In this document: in pieces, positions 1 to 9,417 of the stretch | How the letters are laid out: every line of letters starts with the position of its first letter | How positions within the stretch are numbered: the first letter of the stretch is position 1 | From: an uncultured Clostridia bacterium | Lineage (GTDB): Bacteria > Bacillota > Clostridia > TANB77 > CAG-508 | Direction of reading: 5' to 3' | Assembly (NCBI GenBank): GCA_934169535.1 | Contig: CAKPOC010000008.1 | Coordinates: 1-25,635, forward strand | Length of the DNA: 25,635 bases | Notes under the pieces: generated by a model | Database searches by the model: none | What the model was told of the DNA's origin: nothing | What the model saw: only the letters and a program-made list of their open reading frames with translations | Translations under genes and position numbers: made by a program

Positions 1-75
1 ATAACATGAAAGGAGTTGCTTTGCTACAAAGCTAAAGCCTACTTTACTACCGGCATAGCCGGAAGTTTATTTAAC

Positions 76-118
76 AATTAAAGAGAAACCAAATACCTTA
101 TTTAGTTTCTCTTTAATT
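76..118. terminator. Terminator-like inverted repeat after topA
   Basis: A perfect 14-bp inverted repeat (arms 76-89 and 105-118, 15-nt loop) lies just beyond the topA stop codon. The stem is AT-rich. No long T-tract follows on the minus strand (GTTAAATAAAC), while the plus strand reads into TTACTATTTTTT. It could therefore terminate topA, a plus-strand gene to the left of the window, or both. Confidence 0.55.
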
Positions 119-120
119 TA

Positions 121-2172
121 CTATTTTTTACTTGTTTTCTTCTTAGTAGTTCTTTTTTTAGCTGTTTTTTTTGGCTCTTCAGGTGTCCATACTTCGCCTA
201 CTTTAGGTTTATTCCACGAAATATAGTTGCAACTTACAGGATTATTTTCGCATATATAAAAATTCTTTCCTCTTTTTGTTTTTCTTACTTGCACTTTTGC
301 ACCACATACTGGGCAAGGAACATCTACATATACAATAAAAGGTTTTACATTTTTGCATTCTGGATATCCAGGGCAAGCTAAAAACTTACCATACCTTCCC
401 ATTTTTACAACCATCATTCTTCCACATTTATCACAAGGAACATCTGAAACTTCTTCCTTTAATTCTACATGTTCTAATTCTTTATCTACTTTTTCAAGCT
501 CTTGCTTAAATGTTGGATAAAATTCGCGTAGTACTTGTTTCCATTCTTCTTTGCCTTCTGCAACATTATCAAATTCGTTTTCTATTTTTGCAGTAAACTC
601 TAAATTAACAATGTCACTAAAGTTTTCTGTTAAAAGTTTATTTACAACTTCCCCAAGTTCTGTTGGCACAAGCTGCTTTTTTTCCTTTTCTATATAATGC
701 CTTTCTAATATTGTTGTTATTGTTGGCGCATATGTACTTGGCCTTCCTATTCCTCTTGCCTCTAAGTCCTTTACCAAGCTTGCCTCTGTATATCTTGCTG
801 GTGGCTCTGTAAAACTTTGTTTTGGTTTTAGCTCTTTTTTTATTACCTCTTGATTTTCTTCAAGCTTTGGAATAAAACTTTCATCTTCTTCGTTTGATTC
901 TTCATCATTTCCTTCTACATATAAAGTCATAAATCCTTTAAACTTTATATTTTGGCCACTTGCTTTAAAGTTATAGTTATTTACTTCAATATCAACATTT
1001 ACAGTATCATATATTGCTGCCTGCATTTGACTTGCCAAAAATCTATTATAAATTAATTTGTATAACTTATATTGGTCAGAAGTTAAATTTTCTTTTATGC
1101 TATCTGGTGTAATATTTATGTATGTTGGTCTTATACCTTCATGTGCATCTTGTGCATCCTTATTTGTTCTATAAAATCTGTTTTCATAATAATTTGCACC
1201 ATATGTTTTTGTTATTTGCTCTTTTGCAGCTTTTCTTGCTTCGTCCGAAATTCTTGTAGAATCAGTTCTCATGTATGTAATTAAACCTACACTTCCACGG
1301 TCCGAAATTTTTACTCCTTCATATAAGCCTTGTGCTACAGACATTGTCTTTTTTAAAGTAAATCCTAATTTTCTTGAAGCTTCTTGTTGCATTGTACTTG
1401 TTGTAAATGGTGGCGCTGGAGTTCTTTTTTTCTCGCCATTTTTTATATTAGTAACTATATATTTTTTATTTTTAATGTTTGCTAATATTTCATCAACTTC
1501 TTCTTTTTTATGAAGCTCTTTTTTCTTTCCATTTTTCCCATAAAATCTTGCTTCAAATGTTTTATTAGATTTTTCGTCTAATAGTTTTGCATATATGTTC
1601 CAATATTCTTCTGGTACAAAATTTCTTATTTCATTTTCTCTATCAACAATTAATTTTACTGCAACAGATTGCACTCTTCCTGCTGATAGTCCTGGTTTTA
1701 CCTTTTTCCATAAAAGCGGACTTATTTTATATCCCACAATTCTATCTAATACTCTTCTTGCCTGTTGTGCATTAGTTAAGTTCATATCAATTTTTCTTGG
1801 TTTTTTTATTGAATTTTGAACTGTTTCTTTTGTAATTTCATTAAACGTAACTCTACAAACTGAATCTTCGGGTATTTCTAATATATGTGCTAAATGCCAT
1901 GCAATTGCTTCTCCTTCACGATCAGGGTCAGTTGCAAGGTATACTTTTTTAGCATTTTTAGCATCTTTTTTCAAAGATTTAATTAAGTCGCCTTTTCCTC
2001 TAATATTTATATATTCAGGCTCAAAATCATTTTCAATATTTACACCTATTTTTGATTTTGGTAAATCCCTTATATGTCCCATAGAAGCTACTACTTTAGT
2101 GCTTCCTCCTAAAAACTTTTTTATAGTATTTGCCTTAGCAGGTGATTCCACTATTATTAATTTATCTGCCAT
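121..2172 (-). CDS. topA: DNA topoisomerase I (type IA)
   Basis: Relaxes negatively supercoiled DNA by transient single-strand cleavage through a 5'-phosphotyrosine. The 683-residue protein starts with a Toprim domain (IIVESPAKA at 6-14) and the acidic Mg-binding motif DPDREGE at 82-88. The catalytic tyrosine is Y300 in ITYMRTDS, and QDAHEGIRPT follows at 341-350. Two C-terminal zinc-ribbon modules use C580/C583/C600/C606 and C620/C623/C641/C648. The tail is Lys-rich. Length is normal for Firmicute TopA. The ATG is preceded by AAGGAAGG. The gene has its own strong promoter and is separated from murG by a terminator, so it is probably monocistronic within the window. No key residue is missing. 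Confidence 0.98.
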   Translation of the reverse strand: MADKLIIVESPAKANTIKKFLGGSTKVVASMGHIRDLPKSKIGVNIENDFEPEYINIRGKGDLIKSLKKDAKNAKKVYLATDPDREGEAIAWHLAHILEIPEDSVCRVTFNEITKETVQNSIKKPRKIDMNLTNAQQARRVLDRIVGYKISPLLWKKVKPGLSAGRVQSVAVKLIVDRENEIRNFVPEEYWNIYAKLLDEKSNKTFEARFYGKNGKKKELHKKEEVDEILANIKNKKYIVTNIKNGEKKRTPAPPFTTSTMQQEASRKLGFTLKKTMSVAQGLYEGVKISDRGSVGLITYMRTDSTRISDEARKAAKEQITKTYGANYYENRFYRTNKDAQDAHEGIRPTYINITPDSIKENLTSDQYKLYKLIYNRFLASQMQAAIYDTVNVDIEVNNYNFKASGQNIKFKGFMTLYVEGNDEESNEEDESFIPKLEENQEVIKKELKPKQSFTEPPARYTEASLVKDLEARGIGRPSTYAPTITTILERHYIEKEKKQLVPTELGEVVNKLLTENFSDIVNLEFTAKIENEFDNVAEGKEEWKQVLREFYPTFKQELEKVDKELEHVELKEEVSDVPCDKCGRMMVVKMGRYGKFLACPGYPECKNVKPFIVYVDVPCPVCGAKVQVRKTKRGKNFYICENNPVSCNYISWNKPKVGEVWTPEEPKKTAKKRTTKKKTSKK

Positions 2173-2204
2173 TTGCTTTTTCCTTCCTTATAAAATCATC
2201 ATTT

Positions 2205-2234
2205 ATTATACGCACTTTTGAACTCCATTGTCAA
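2205..2234 (-). promoter_or_regulatory. Consensus sigma-A promoter of topA
   Basis: On the minus strand, TTGACA (2234-2229) and TATAAT (2210-2205) are separated by 18 bp. Both hexamers are perfect. They lie 33 bp upstream of the topA ATG and downstream of the murG terminator, so topA should be transcribed strongly and independently of the dcw cluster. Confidence 0.9.
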
Positions 2235-2251
2235 GAAAAAATATATTTTAT

Positions 2252-2284
2252 AAAAGAATACTAGAATTTTTCTAGTATTCTTTT
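2252..2284 (-). terminator. Intrinsic terminator of murG / dcw cluster
   Basis: A perfect 14-bp stem (2252-2265 with 2271-2284) has a 5-nt loop. In the minus-strand transcript it is followed by ATAAAATATATTTTTT. The murG stop codon sits inside the stem. The hairpin closes the dcw transcription unit before the topA promoter. Confidence 0.8.
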
Positions 2285-3393
2285 AATGCTGATTTAATTT
2301 CTTGATATATTTTTTCTTCCACATTTAGTTTTGCAATTTTTTTGCTGTTTAGGCCCATTTGTTTTACCTTTGATTTATCCATAACTATGTTTTCTATTTC
2401 TTGATTTAAATTGTCAAATTGTAAATCCTTGTTTAATATAATTTCGGCAGCTCCTGCTTTTTCAAGAACTCTTGCATTGTATTCTTGATGATTTTCTGCA
2501 GCAAATGGATATGGTATAAATATAGCTGGTCTTCCTATTTGCGTAATTTCTGTAATTGTCATCGCTCCACTTCTTGCTACTATTAAGTCCGAAATTTCCA
2601 TTGCCTCCTGCATATTATATATGTATGGCATTATTTTTGCATTCTCTATCATATCTATTGATATGTTTTTTCTTGCAAGTTCTTCTTTTATATCTTCATA
2701 GTTTTTCTTTCCTGCTGCCCATAAAATTTGATAATTTTTGTTAAGCTTATTTTCTATAATTCCTACTATTGCATTATTTATCGCTTGGGCACCCTGGCTT
2801 CCTCCAAATACTAAAACTATTGGTAATTTAGAATCTAAATGCAAATTATTTTTTATTTGCATTATTTGTTCTTCTGTTAATCTAGTATTTGTAATTTTAG
2901 TTGGAGTCCCTGTAACTACGGTATTTGCGCCTTTACTCATTCTCTCTTTTGCTTCTTCAAAGCCTAAAAGCACTTTTTTAGAATCTTTTGCTAAAAGCTT
3001 TACTGCAACTCCTGGAAAAGCATTACTTTCATGTAAAATTATTGGAACTTTTTTTGCTTTTGCAGCAAGGCCTACAGCAACACATATGTACCCGCCTGTT
3101 CCAATTACTACATCAGGCTTAAAATCATCTATTATTTTTTTCACTTTGCCAATTGCTTTTACTGACTTATATATTCTTTTTAAATTGTCTAAATTTATTT
3201 TTCTTCTAATTCCATAAACATCTATTGTTTTTAAATTATATCCTGCTCGTGGCACTAAATCATTTTCCAATCCTCTTGGTGTTCCTATAAATATTATTTT
3301 TGAGTTTGGTTCTCTTTCTTTTATTTTATTTGCTATTGCTATTGCAGGATTTATGTGTCCACCTGTTCCTGCTGCTGCAATTATTACTCTCAT
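2272..3393 (-). CDS. murG: UDP-GlcNAc:lipid I N-acetylglucosaminyltransferase MurG
   Basis: Adds GlcNAc to lipid I to form lipid II on the inner face of the membrane. The 373-residue GT-B protein has the N-terminal acceptor-side loop GTGGHINPA and a second G-loop GTGGYICVA. HESNAFPG follows in the N-domain. The C-domain has FGGSQGAQAIN and the donor-binding stretch RSGAMTITEI ... PYPFAAENHQEYNA. The ATG has AAAGGAG nine bases upstream. It lies 14 bp after ftsW in the same direction and is the last gene of the dcw run; a terminator overlaps its stop codon. In many Firmicutes ftsQ/divIB follows murG, but here topA does. Confidence 0.97.
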   Translation of the reverse strand: MRVIIAAAGTGGHINPAIAIANKIKEREPNSKIIFIGTPRGLENDLVPRAGYNLKTIDVYGIRRKINLDNLKRIYKSVKAIGKVKKIIDDFKPDVVIGTGGYICVAVGLAAKAKKVPIILHESNAFPGVAVKLLAKDSKKVLLGFEEAKERMSKGANTVVTGTPTKITNTRLTEEQIMQIKNNLHLDSKLPIVLVFGGSQGAQAINNAIVGIIENKLNKNYQILWAAGKKNYEDIKEELARKNISIDMIENAKIMPYIYNMQEAMEISDLIVARSGAMTITEITQIGRPAIFIPYPFAAENHQEYNARVLEKAGAAEIILNKDLQFDNLNQEIENIVMDKSKVKQMGLNSKKIAKLNVEEKIYQEIKSALKEY

Positions 3394-3407
3394 GTTTTGC
3401 TACTCCT

Positions 3408-4574
3408 TTAAATTTTATTTCCTGCTCTTGAAATATTAAGCAATATTCCTACTGAAAATAGTAATATTAACAAACCTGTTCCTCCATAACTTATAAATGG
3501 AAGCGCCATTCCTGTTGTTGGCATTGATCCTGTTACAACCGCAATATTTATAACAGCTTGAACTGCAATCAATGTTGTAATTCCTACTGCCATTAAACTT
3601 CCATTCATATCTGGAGCTTTCATTGCAATTAAAATTCCTCTCCATACAAATATTGCAAATAGTATTAGTATTACAGCACATCCTACAAATCCAAGTTCTT
3701 CTGCAATTATTGCAAATATGAAATCGTTTTGAGGTTCTGGTATGTATAAATATTTTTGTTTACTATTTCCAAGACCTACTCCAAATAAGCCTCCTGAGCC
3801 AATTGCATACAAACTTTGTATCATCTGATATCCTGTTCCTGTAGCATCTGACCATGGGTCTAAGAATGTAAAAATTCTGTCAATTCTGAATGAGCCTGAA
3901 TTTGAACTTATTTTTTTAGCAAAATATGCAACAATTCCTGCTCCTCCTGCTACTCCAACTATTGCAAAGTGAGCAATTCTACACCCTGCCATTATCATCA
4001 TTACTGAACACACTGTCATAATTACAATTGATACACTTAAGTGGTTTTGCACTAAATATAAAATCGAAATTGGTGCAAGCAATCCTACAAACGGTTTTAA
4101 AAATCCGCTCCAAAAATTCTTTAGTTCATTTTTATGGTCTGATAAATATCCCGCATATGAAATTATCATTCCTATTTTTGTTATTTCTGATGGTTGAAAT
4201 TGCCCTATTACAGGAAGTCTTATCCATCTTTTTGCACCTTTTGCTTCAACTCCAAGTCCTGGCACTGCAACAAGTAATAAAACTAAAACAGAAACTACAT
4301 ATATAATTTTATAATATTTTTTATAAAATCTGTAATCAATTTTTGAAACAACGTACATTACACCTATTCCTATAACAGCAAATATAAATTGCTTGAAGAA
4401 ATATGTATAGCTACTTTTATTTTCAGATAATGATGATGGAGCACTTGCAGAAAGTACCATTACAACTCCAAATGTTAAAAGAGTAAGTACTGTTACAACT
4501 AGCACATAGTCAACTTTATTATTTAAAAACTTTGAAGTTCTTTTAATTTTCTTTTTGTTTTCTACTTTTTGCAT
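3408..4574 (-). CDS. ftsW: SEDS peptidoglycan glycosyltransferase, FtsW/SpoVE type
   Basis: Polymerises lipid II into glycan strands with a cognate class B PBP at the septum. The protein is 388 residues with a short basic N-terminus and about ten membrane segments. SEDS signatures visible are the LDPWSDATGTGYQ loop, with the Asp region that is catalytic in this family, then GVGLGNS, PEPQNDFIFA and FISYGGTG near the C-terminus. A TTG at 4589 is in frame, but the AAAGGAG ribosome-binding site covers it, so the ATG at 4574 is the better start. It lies between mraY and murG, so the septal enzyme is likelier than RodA. FtsW and the sporulation paralogue SpoVE cannot be told apart from this sequence alone. 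Confidence 0.93.
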   Translation of the reverse strand: MQKVENKKKIKRTSKFLNNKVDYVLVVTVLTLLTFGVVMVLSASAPSSLSENKSSYTYFFKQFIFAVIGIGVMYVVSKIDYRFYKKYYKIIYVVSVLVLLLVAVPGLGVEAKGAKRWIRLPVIGQFQPSEITKIGMIISYAGYLSDHKNELKNFWSGFLKPFVGLLAPISILYLVQNHLSVSIVIMTVCSVMMIMAGCRIAHFAIVGVAGGAGIVAYFAKKISSNSGSFRIDRIFTFLDPWSDATGTGYQMIQSLYAIGSGGLFGVGLGNSKQKYLYIPEPQNDFIFAIIAEELGFVGCAVILILFAIFVWRGILIAMKAPDMNGSLMAVGITTLIAVQAVINIAVVTGSMPTTGMALPFISYGGTGLLILLFSVGILLNISRAGNKI

Positions 4575-4592
4575 TTGTTCTCCTTTCAATTT

Positions 4593-5582
4593 TTATATTG
4601 CTGTTATTCCTATTAAACAAGCAATTAATGTTACTATACTAAATACTGAAACTATTGTGTTTTCATTCCATCCTGATAGTTCAAAATGATGATGTAGTGG
4701 TGCCATTTTAAAAACTCTTCTTCCTGTTCTTTTATAATGGGCAACTTGAATTATGTCTGATAAAGTTTCTAAAACTGGAATTATTGCAATTATTATTAGC
4801 AAAATAGGTATTTTTAAATATATTGCCATAATTGATACTGCTCCTCCTAATAAAAGAGAACCTGTATCACCCATAAATACTTTGGCTGGGTGTAAGTTAA
4901 ATAGTAAGAATGCAAGGCAAATACCTATTAAACTTGAACCAAATATTATAATTTCCTTTACTCCAAAAATAAACCCTATTACAGTTAAACAAGTAAGAAT
5001 TATTGTTGTTACAGATGTACTCAAGCCATCAATTCCATCTGTTAAATTAATTGCATTTGTTGTTGCTAGCATTACTATTATTGAAAATGGAATAAATGCC
5101 CATATTGGTAATGTTACATATGTTTTTGCAAAAGGTATTAATATATCTGTTCCAAAATTCATTACTTTTGTTAAGTACACAGAAAATATAACTGAAATTA
5201 TAAGTAAGCCTATCATTTTGTATTTGGGTTTTAAACCTTCTGTATTATTTAACACCAATTTTTTAAAATCATCAACAAATCCTACTAGACCAAAACCAAC
5301 TGTTGCAATTAGTATTGGCAATAAATTGTAAGCAACTTTTCTTTCACTTTCTGCAGATGACTTAGAGTATGAATAAAATAATATTCCTCCCATAATTATA
5401 AGTGTAATAATCATTATTATTCCGCCCATAGTTGGAGTTCCTTGCTTACTTAAATGTGATTTTGGGCCGTCTTCTCTTTCATGTTGACCTATTTTTTTTC
5501 TTCTTAATACTGGTATTATTATTAAAGATACTACAAACGCTATTGCAAATGATAGCATAAGTATTTTTATTTGATATTCCAT
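4593..5582 (-). CDS. mraY: Phospho-N-acetylmuramoyl-pentapeptide transferase MraY
   Basis: Transfers phospho-MurNAc-pentapeptide from UDP to undecaprenyl phosphate, giving lipid I in the membrane. The 329 residues hold about ten transmembrane helices. Family motifs are GPKSH and GTPTMGG (39-54), VDDFKK (103-108), NLTDGIDGL (179-187), FMGDTGS (236-242) and the HHH motif (297-299). These include the catalytic aspartates and the histidine cluster. The nearest AAAGGAG lies about 15 nt before the ATG, a long spacing, yet no alternative start fits better. The gene directly follows murE and precedes ftsW. In B. subtilis murD lies between mraY and spoVE; it is absent here. Confidence 0.97.
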   Translation of the reverse strand: MEYQIKILMLSFAIAFVVSLIIIPVLRRKKIGQHEREDGPKSHLSKQGTPTMGGIIMIITLIIMGGILFYSYSKSSAESERKVAYNLLPILIATVGFGLVGFVDDFKKLVLNNTEGLKPKYKMIGLLIISVIFSVYLTKVMNFGTDILIPFAKTYVTLPIWAFIPFSIIVMLATTNAINLTDGIDGLSTSVTTIILTCLTVIGFIFGVKEIIIFGSSLIGICLAFLLFNLHPAKVFMGDTGSLLLGGAVSIMAIYLKIPILLIIIAIIPVLETLSDIIQVAHYKRTGRRVFKMAPLHHHFELSGWNENTIVSVFSIVTLIACLIGITAI

Positions 5583-5615
5583 TTTTATTAAATTTATCTC
5601 CTTTGTTAGTTTTTG

Positions 5616-7091
5616 TTATATTTCTTGCTTCATTATTTGATTTACTATTATTCTTTCATCAAATGGATGTTTTACTCCATTTATTTCTTGGTATGGCTCA
5701 TGACCTTTTCCTGCAAGAACTATTATATCTTTCTTCCCTGCTATTTCTATAGCGTGTTTTATAGCTTCTACTCTATCTACAATTACAGTATATTTTCCTT
5801 TTGTTTTCTTTATTCCATCTTCTATTTGGTCTACTATTTTTTGTGGATCTTCTGTCCTTGGGTTATCTGATGTAATTATTGTATAGTCTGCAATTTTGCC
5901 TGAAATTTCACCCATTATTGGTCTTTTAGTTGTATCTCTATCCCCTCCGCAACCAAAAAGGCTAATTACTCTACCTCTTGTGTATGATTTTACAGCATTT
6001 AAAATATTTTGCAAGCTTTCTGGTGAATGTGCATAATCTATCATAATTGTTAATCCTTTAGGATTATCCACAAGTTCTGATCTTCCTGGGACTTTAATAT
6101 TTGTTAATGCTTCTTTTATGTTTTCTATTGAGCAGCCCAATTTTTCGGCAACACTTATAGCAGCTAAACTGTTGTATACTGTAAATCTTCCTGGAATATC
6201 AACTTTTATTCTTTCATTTTTGTCGCCTATTTTTACTTTAAAATCAACATATGAATTTGTAATAGTTATATCTTTTGCAAGCAAATTACAGTTATTATCA
6301 ATTCCATAAGTTTTTATTTCACAGTCTGGTACAAGTTTTGGAACTTTACAAACTTGTAGGTCATCTATATTTACAAAACCATGCTTGCACATTTTAAATA
6401 ATTTTAGTTTAGAGTCAAAATAGTCTTGCATATTTGGATGTTCCTTTGGGCTTATGTGATCTTCTGAAAAGTTTGTAAATACTGCTAAATCGAATTCGCA
6501 ACCAGCAACTCTGTTTAATTTTAAGCTTTGTGAAGAAACCTCCATTATAACAGCTTTGCAACCATCATCTGCCATTTTTGCAAATAGTTGTTGTAGTTCA
6601 ATGCTTTCTGGTGTAGTTCTGTCACTTTCTTTTAACATTTTATTTCCACTATAAACTGCAATTGTTCCAACTAAGCCTGTTTTTATTCCTTGTTTTTCTA
6701 GTATTTCCTTCATCATAAAAGTTGTTGTTGTTTTTCCTTTTGTTCCTGTTACTCCTATTAATTTAAACTTTCTTGATGGATTATCATAAAAGTTACAAGC
6801 GCAAATTGCCATCGCATATCTTGCATCTGGGACTACTAAAAGTGTTACATTTGAAGGTATTTGTAAGCTTTTATAATCGCAGCTTCCTTCTTCTATTAAA
6901 ATTACATCTGCTCCGTTTTCTATAGCATTTGGTATAAATGTAGTTCCATCTGTTGAAAACCCTTTAATTGCAAAAAACATTGATCCTTTTTTTACTTTTC
7001 TTGAGTCATTTTCTATTGATATTATTTCTCTATCAACTTCTCCTTTTGCTTTAATTCCTTCAATTCCTGATAAAATTTCCTTTAATTTCAT
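5616..7091 (-). CDS. murE: UDP-MurNAc-tripeptide synthetase, probably meso-DAP-adding
   Basis: ATP-dependent ligase that adds the third amino acid to UDP-MurNAc-L-Ala-D-Glu in the cytoplasm. The 491 residues show the Mur-ligase order: N-terminal UDP-binding domain, P-loop GVTGTKGKTTT (113-123), TTPES (139-143), central-domain EVSSQSL, and C-terminal GKGHEPYQE (461-469). The DNPR motif at 409-412 is the established signature of enzymes that use meso-diaminopimelate rather than lysine, so a DAP-type wall is expected. The ATG is preceded by AAAGGAAG. A 119-bp gap separates it from the PBP gene. murF, usually next to it, is absent. Confidence 0.96.
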   Translation of the reverse strand: MKLKEILSGIEGIKAKGEVDREIISIENDSRKVKKGSMFFAIKGFSTDGTTFIPNAIENGADVILIEEGSCDYKSLQIPSNVTLLVVPDARYAMAICACNFYDNPSRKFKLIGVTGTKGKTTTTFMMKEILEKQGIKTGLVGTIAVYSGNKMLKESDRTTPESIELQQLFAKMADDGCKAVIMEVSSQSLKLNRVAGCEFDLAVFTNFSEDHISPKEHPNMQDYFDSKLKLFKMCKHGFVNIDDLQVCKVPKLVPDCEIKTYGIDNNCNLLAKDITITNSYVDFKVKIGDKNERIKVDIPGRFTVYNSLAAISVAEKLGCSIENIKEALTNIKVPGRSELVDNPKGLTIMIDYAHSPESLQNILNAVKSYTRGRVISLFGCGGDRDTTKRPIMGEISGKIADYTIITSDNPRTEDPQKIVDQIEDGIKKTKGKYTVIVDRVEAIKHAIEIAGKKDIIVLAGKGHEPYQEINGVKHPFDERIIVNQIMKQEI

Positions 7092-7210
7092 ATTTTTACT
7101 TCCTTTCCGATTTTACGGTAATAATCTTAGCATATATCAATCGATAATTTTGCCATTTTAACAGATACATTATATAATTAAATTTTAAATTTGTATAGAC
7201 TTTTTTAGAA

Positions 7211-9370
7211 TTATTTGTAACAAATGACATTTGTTCCTTTATTAATTTTTATTTTTGCTTTTGGTAGTTGCTCCTTTATAATTTCTTCTGAGCTTTCTTG
7301 CGTATTTTCTAATTCTTCATTTTCCAAAGTAGATTTTACCTCCATTACTAATCCTGCTTCTTCTAATATTTTTCTTGCTTCCTTTAGCGTTAACCCTACT
7401 ACATTTGGAGTTTCAATACTTTCTATTTCTTCATTGTTATTTTTCACCTCTAAATATGGTAATACTTCTGATAATATTTGGCCTGCAATTGGTGCTGCAA
7501 CGCCACCTCCTCCGTGTCCGCCTTCGCCTGTTGGGTTATACAAAGTAACTAATATTACTACTGTTGGCTCTTCTATTGGAGCTACTCCAACAAATGAAGC
7601 AACATATTTTCCAGTATTTACACCATCTTCTGAAGTTCCTGTTTTTCCTCCAATTGAATAGCCTAAAACTTGCGCATTTTTTCCTGTTCCTTCTGCAACA
7701 ACGCTTTGCATCATGCTTAAAACTTTACTTGAAGTATCTTTTGAAATTACTCGTTCTCCATATTTAGGCTCTATTTTTGTAGTTTCTCCTGTTTGAGAAT
7801 TTATAATTTCTTTTACCACCCTTGGATACACATATGTTCCTCCGTTTGCAATAGTTGAAACCATTGTTGCCATTTGGATTGGCGTAACCTCAAACCTTTG
7901 GCCAAAAGCAATTGTTCCAAGTTCTACAGGGCCTACCTTTTCCTCCTTTAAAAATATCGAACCTGCTTCTCCTGGTAAGTCTATTCCTGTTTTTCTTAAA
8001 AACCCGAATTTTTCTAAATAATCATAATACTTTTCTTTTCCTATTTTTTGACCAAGTCCAATAAAGACTGGATTACATGAATTCATAAGTGCCATTCTTA
8101 GCGATTCTGCGCCATGTGGCTTATAATATCTCCAGCACTTCATTTTTACTCCTGCAATTTCTATATAGCCAACGCATGAAAATTCTCCTTCTTTGTCTGT
8201 TTCTGTCACAATTCCTGTATCTAGCGCAGTTGAAGCTGTTACTAGCTTAAAAGTAGAACCTGGTTCATAGGTGTCAGAAATTGCTTTGTTTCTCCACATG
8301 CTATTTAACGCATTTGATTTTTCTTCGCTAGACATTGTGCTCCATGAGGCCTTTTTTTCATCATCATTTATTGTAAATGGATCATTTAAATTAAAGTCTG
8401 GATAGCTAGCTAATGCTAGTATATCTCCATTTTTAGGATTCATTATTACTACATTTCCACCATCTGTGCACAAATTATCAATGCACCCTTCAGAAAGATA
8501 TTTTTCAGCAATCCCCTGAATTGTTGCATCAATTGACAATACAAGACTATTTCCATCTGTTGCTTTTTGATAGTATTCTGTTTCATCTTTTATATTTATT
8601 CCTTTTGCGTCAGTCATTTTTAATATGCTTCCACTTTTTCCTTTTAACTCATCATCATAAATTGCTTCAATTCCGCTTAATCCTTGGTTATCACTTCCGC
8701 AAAATCCAATTATCTGAGAGGCTAATTTATTATATGGATAGAATCTTTTTGTATCTTCATCTATATTTATTCCCGAAGTTATGTTATTTTCTTCAAGCCA
8801 CACTCTAAGTTCATCCGTTTTTGACTTTTGCGCCTTTTTTACAATTGTTTCTATTGCTGTTTTCTTTTGCACTTTTTTTAAAACTTTATCATAGTCTAGC
8901 TCAAAAAGCTCACTCATTTTTTTAGATACTTTTTCCTTGTCTTCTGCTTTTATATTTAAAGGATTTACAGTTACGGTTTCTACACTACTGCTTGTCGCAA
9001 GCACTACTTTTCCTGTTGCATCATATATTGTTCCTCTTTTGGGGGTTATTTTTCTTTCTAATGTTTGTTGTAAATATGCCATTTGTGATAAGCTCTTTCC
9101 ATCTACAAATTGAATCCATCCAACTCTTATTATTAATGCTAAAATCAGACACAAAAATCCTGCAAGTTCTACTATTTCTCTCTTTTTTCTTGATATTTCA
9201 CCACTTTTTTCAATATCATATTTTCTTACTTTTATACTTCTTTTAAGTTTATTTTCTGCACTTTTTTCTTTTCTTTTTTTCTTATTTAATAGCTTTTTAC
9301 TAAGCTTTTTTTCCTTTGTATTTCTTCTTTGCTGTTTTTTTAATTTCTGAATTTTTGACTTTTTTCCCAT
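7211..9370 (-). CDS. Class B penicillin-binding protein (FtsI/SpoVD type) with one PASTA-like domain
   Basis: Transpeptidase that cross-links septal peptidoglycan. The 719-residue protein starts with a very basic cytoplasmic tail of about 65 residues, then one membrane anchor (about 67-88). A PBP dimerisation domain follows. The transpeptidase motifs are STFK (372-375, catalytic S372), SCN (431-433) and KTG (576-578). A single PASTA-like module spans about 652-719. A GTG at 9382 is in frame, but AAGGTGG next to it is the ribosome-binding site, so the ATG at 9370 is preferred. One PASTA module fits the SpoVD/FtsI-like group; which of the two it serves is unclear. Its ribosome-binding site is inside a terminator-like hairpin. 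Confidence 0.93.
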   Translation of the reverse strand: MGKKSKIQKLKKQQRRNTKEKKLSKKLLNKKKRKEKSAENKLKRSIKVRKYDIEKSGEISRKKREIVELAGFLCLILALIIRVGWIQFVDGKSLSQMAYLQQTLERKITPKRGTIYDATGKVVLATSSSVETVTVNPLNIKAEDKEKVSKKMSELFELDYDKVLKKVQKKTAIETIVKKAQKSKTDELRVWLEENNITSGINIDEDTKRFYPYNKLASQIIGFCGSDNQGLSGIEAIYDDELKGKSGSILKMTDAKGINIKDETEYYQKATDGNSLVLSIDATIQGIAEKYLSEGCIDNLCTDGGNVVIMNPKNGDILALASYPDFNLNDPFTINDDEKKASWSTMSSEEKSNALNSMWRNKAISDTYEPGSTFKLVTASTALDTGIVTETDKEGEFSCVGYIEIAGVKMKCWRYYKPHGAESLRMALMNSCNPVFIGLGQKIGKEKYYDYLEKFGFLRKTGIDLPGEAGSIFLKEEKVGPVELGTIAFGQRFEVTPIQMATMVSTIANGGTYVYPRVVKEIINSQTGETTKIEPKYGERVISKDTSSKVLSMMQSVVAEGTGKNAQVLGYSIGGKTGTSEDGVNTGKYVASFVGVAPIEEPTVVILVTLYNPTGEGGHGGGGVAAPIAGQILSEVLPYLEVKNNNEEIESIETPNVVGLTLKEARKILEEAGLVMEVKSTLENEELENTQESSEEIIKEQLPKAKIKINKGTNVICYK

Positions 9371-9380
9371 AATAAAAACC

Positions 9381-9410
9381 ACCTTATGCTATTTTTATTC
9401 AGCATAAGGT
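9381..9410 (-). terminator. Terminator-like hairpin overlapping the PBP ribosome-binding site
   Basis: A perfect 10-bp stem (9381-9390 with 9401-9410, 10-nt loop) starts just after the nucleosidase stop. In the transcript it is followed by GGTTTTTATT and then the PBP ATG. The 3' arm contains the AAGGT of the PBP Shine-Dalgarno (AAGGTGG). The same element could therefore terminate transcription after the nucleosidase gene or mask the PBP ribosome-binding site. Confidence 0.7.
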
Positions 9411-9417
9411 TATTTTA

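Noticed and set aside
1..66. Possible 3' half of a riboswitch (CAAAGCTAAAGCC followed by a CCGGC/GCCGG hairpin, plus strand), vaguely like a class I c-di-GMP aptamer
   Set aside because: The window cuts it off, the key conserved blocks are not all visible, and no plus-strand gene follows. An Infernal search on the sequence extended leftward would decide.
2738..3217. 159-codon plus-strand frame opposite murG
   Set aside because: It lies wholly inside murG, has no ribosome-binding site and encodes no recognisable domain; the pattern is an antisense shadow.
4753..5331. 192-codon plus-strand frame opposite mraY
   Set aside because: It is antisense to clear mraY motifs and lacks start signals.
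7092..7210. Possible internal promoter between the PBP gene and murE (TATAAT-like on the minus strand)
   Set aside because: A TATAAT is present, but no acceptable -35 lies at 16-18 bp, and the very AT-rich gap makes chance matches likely.
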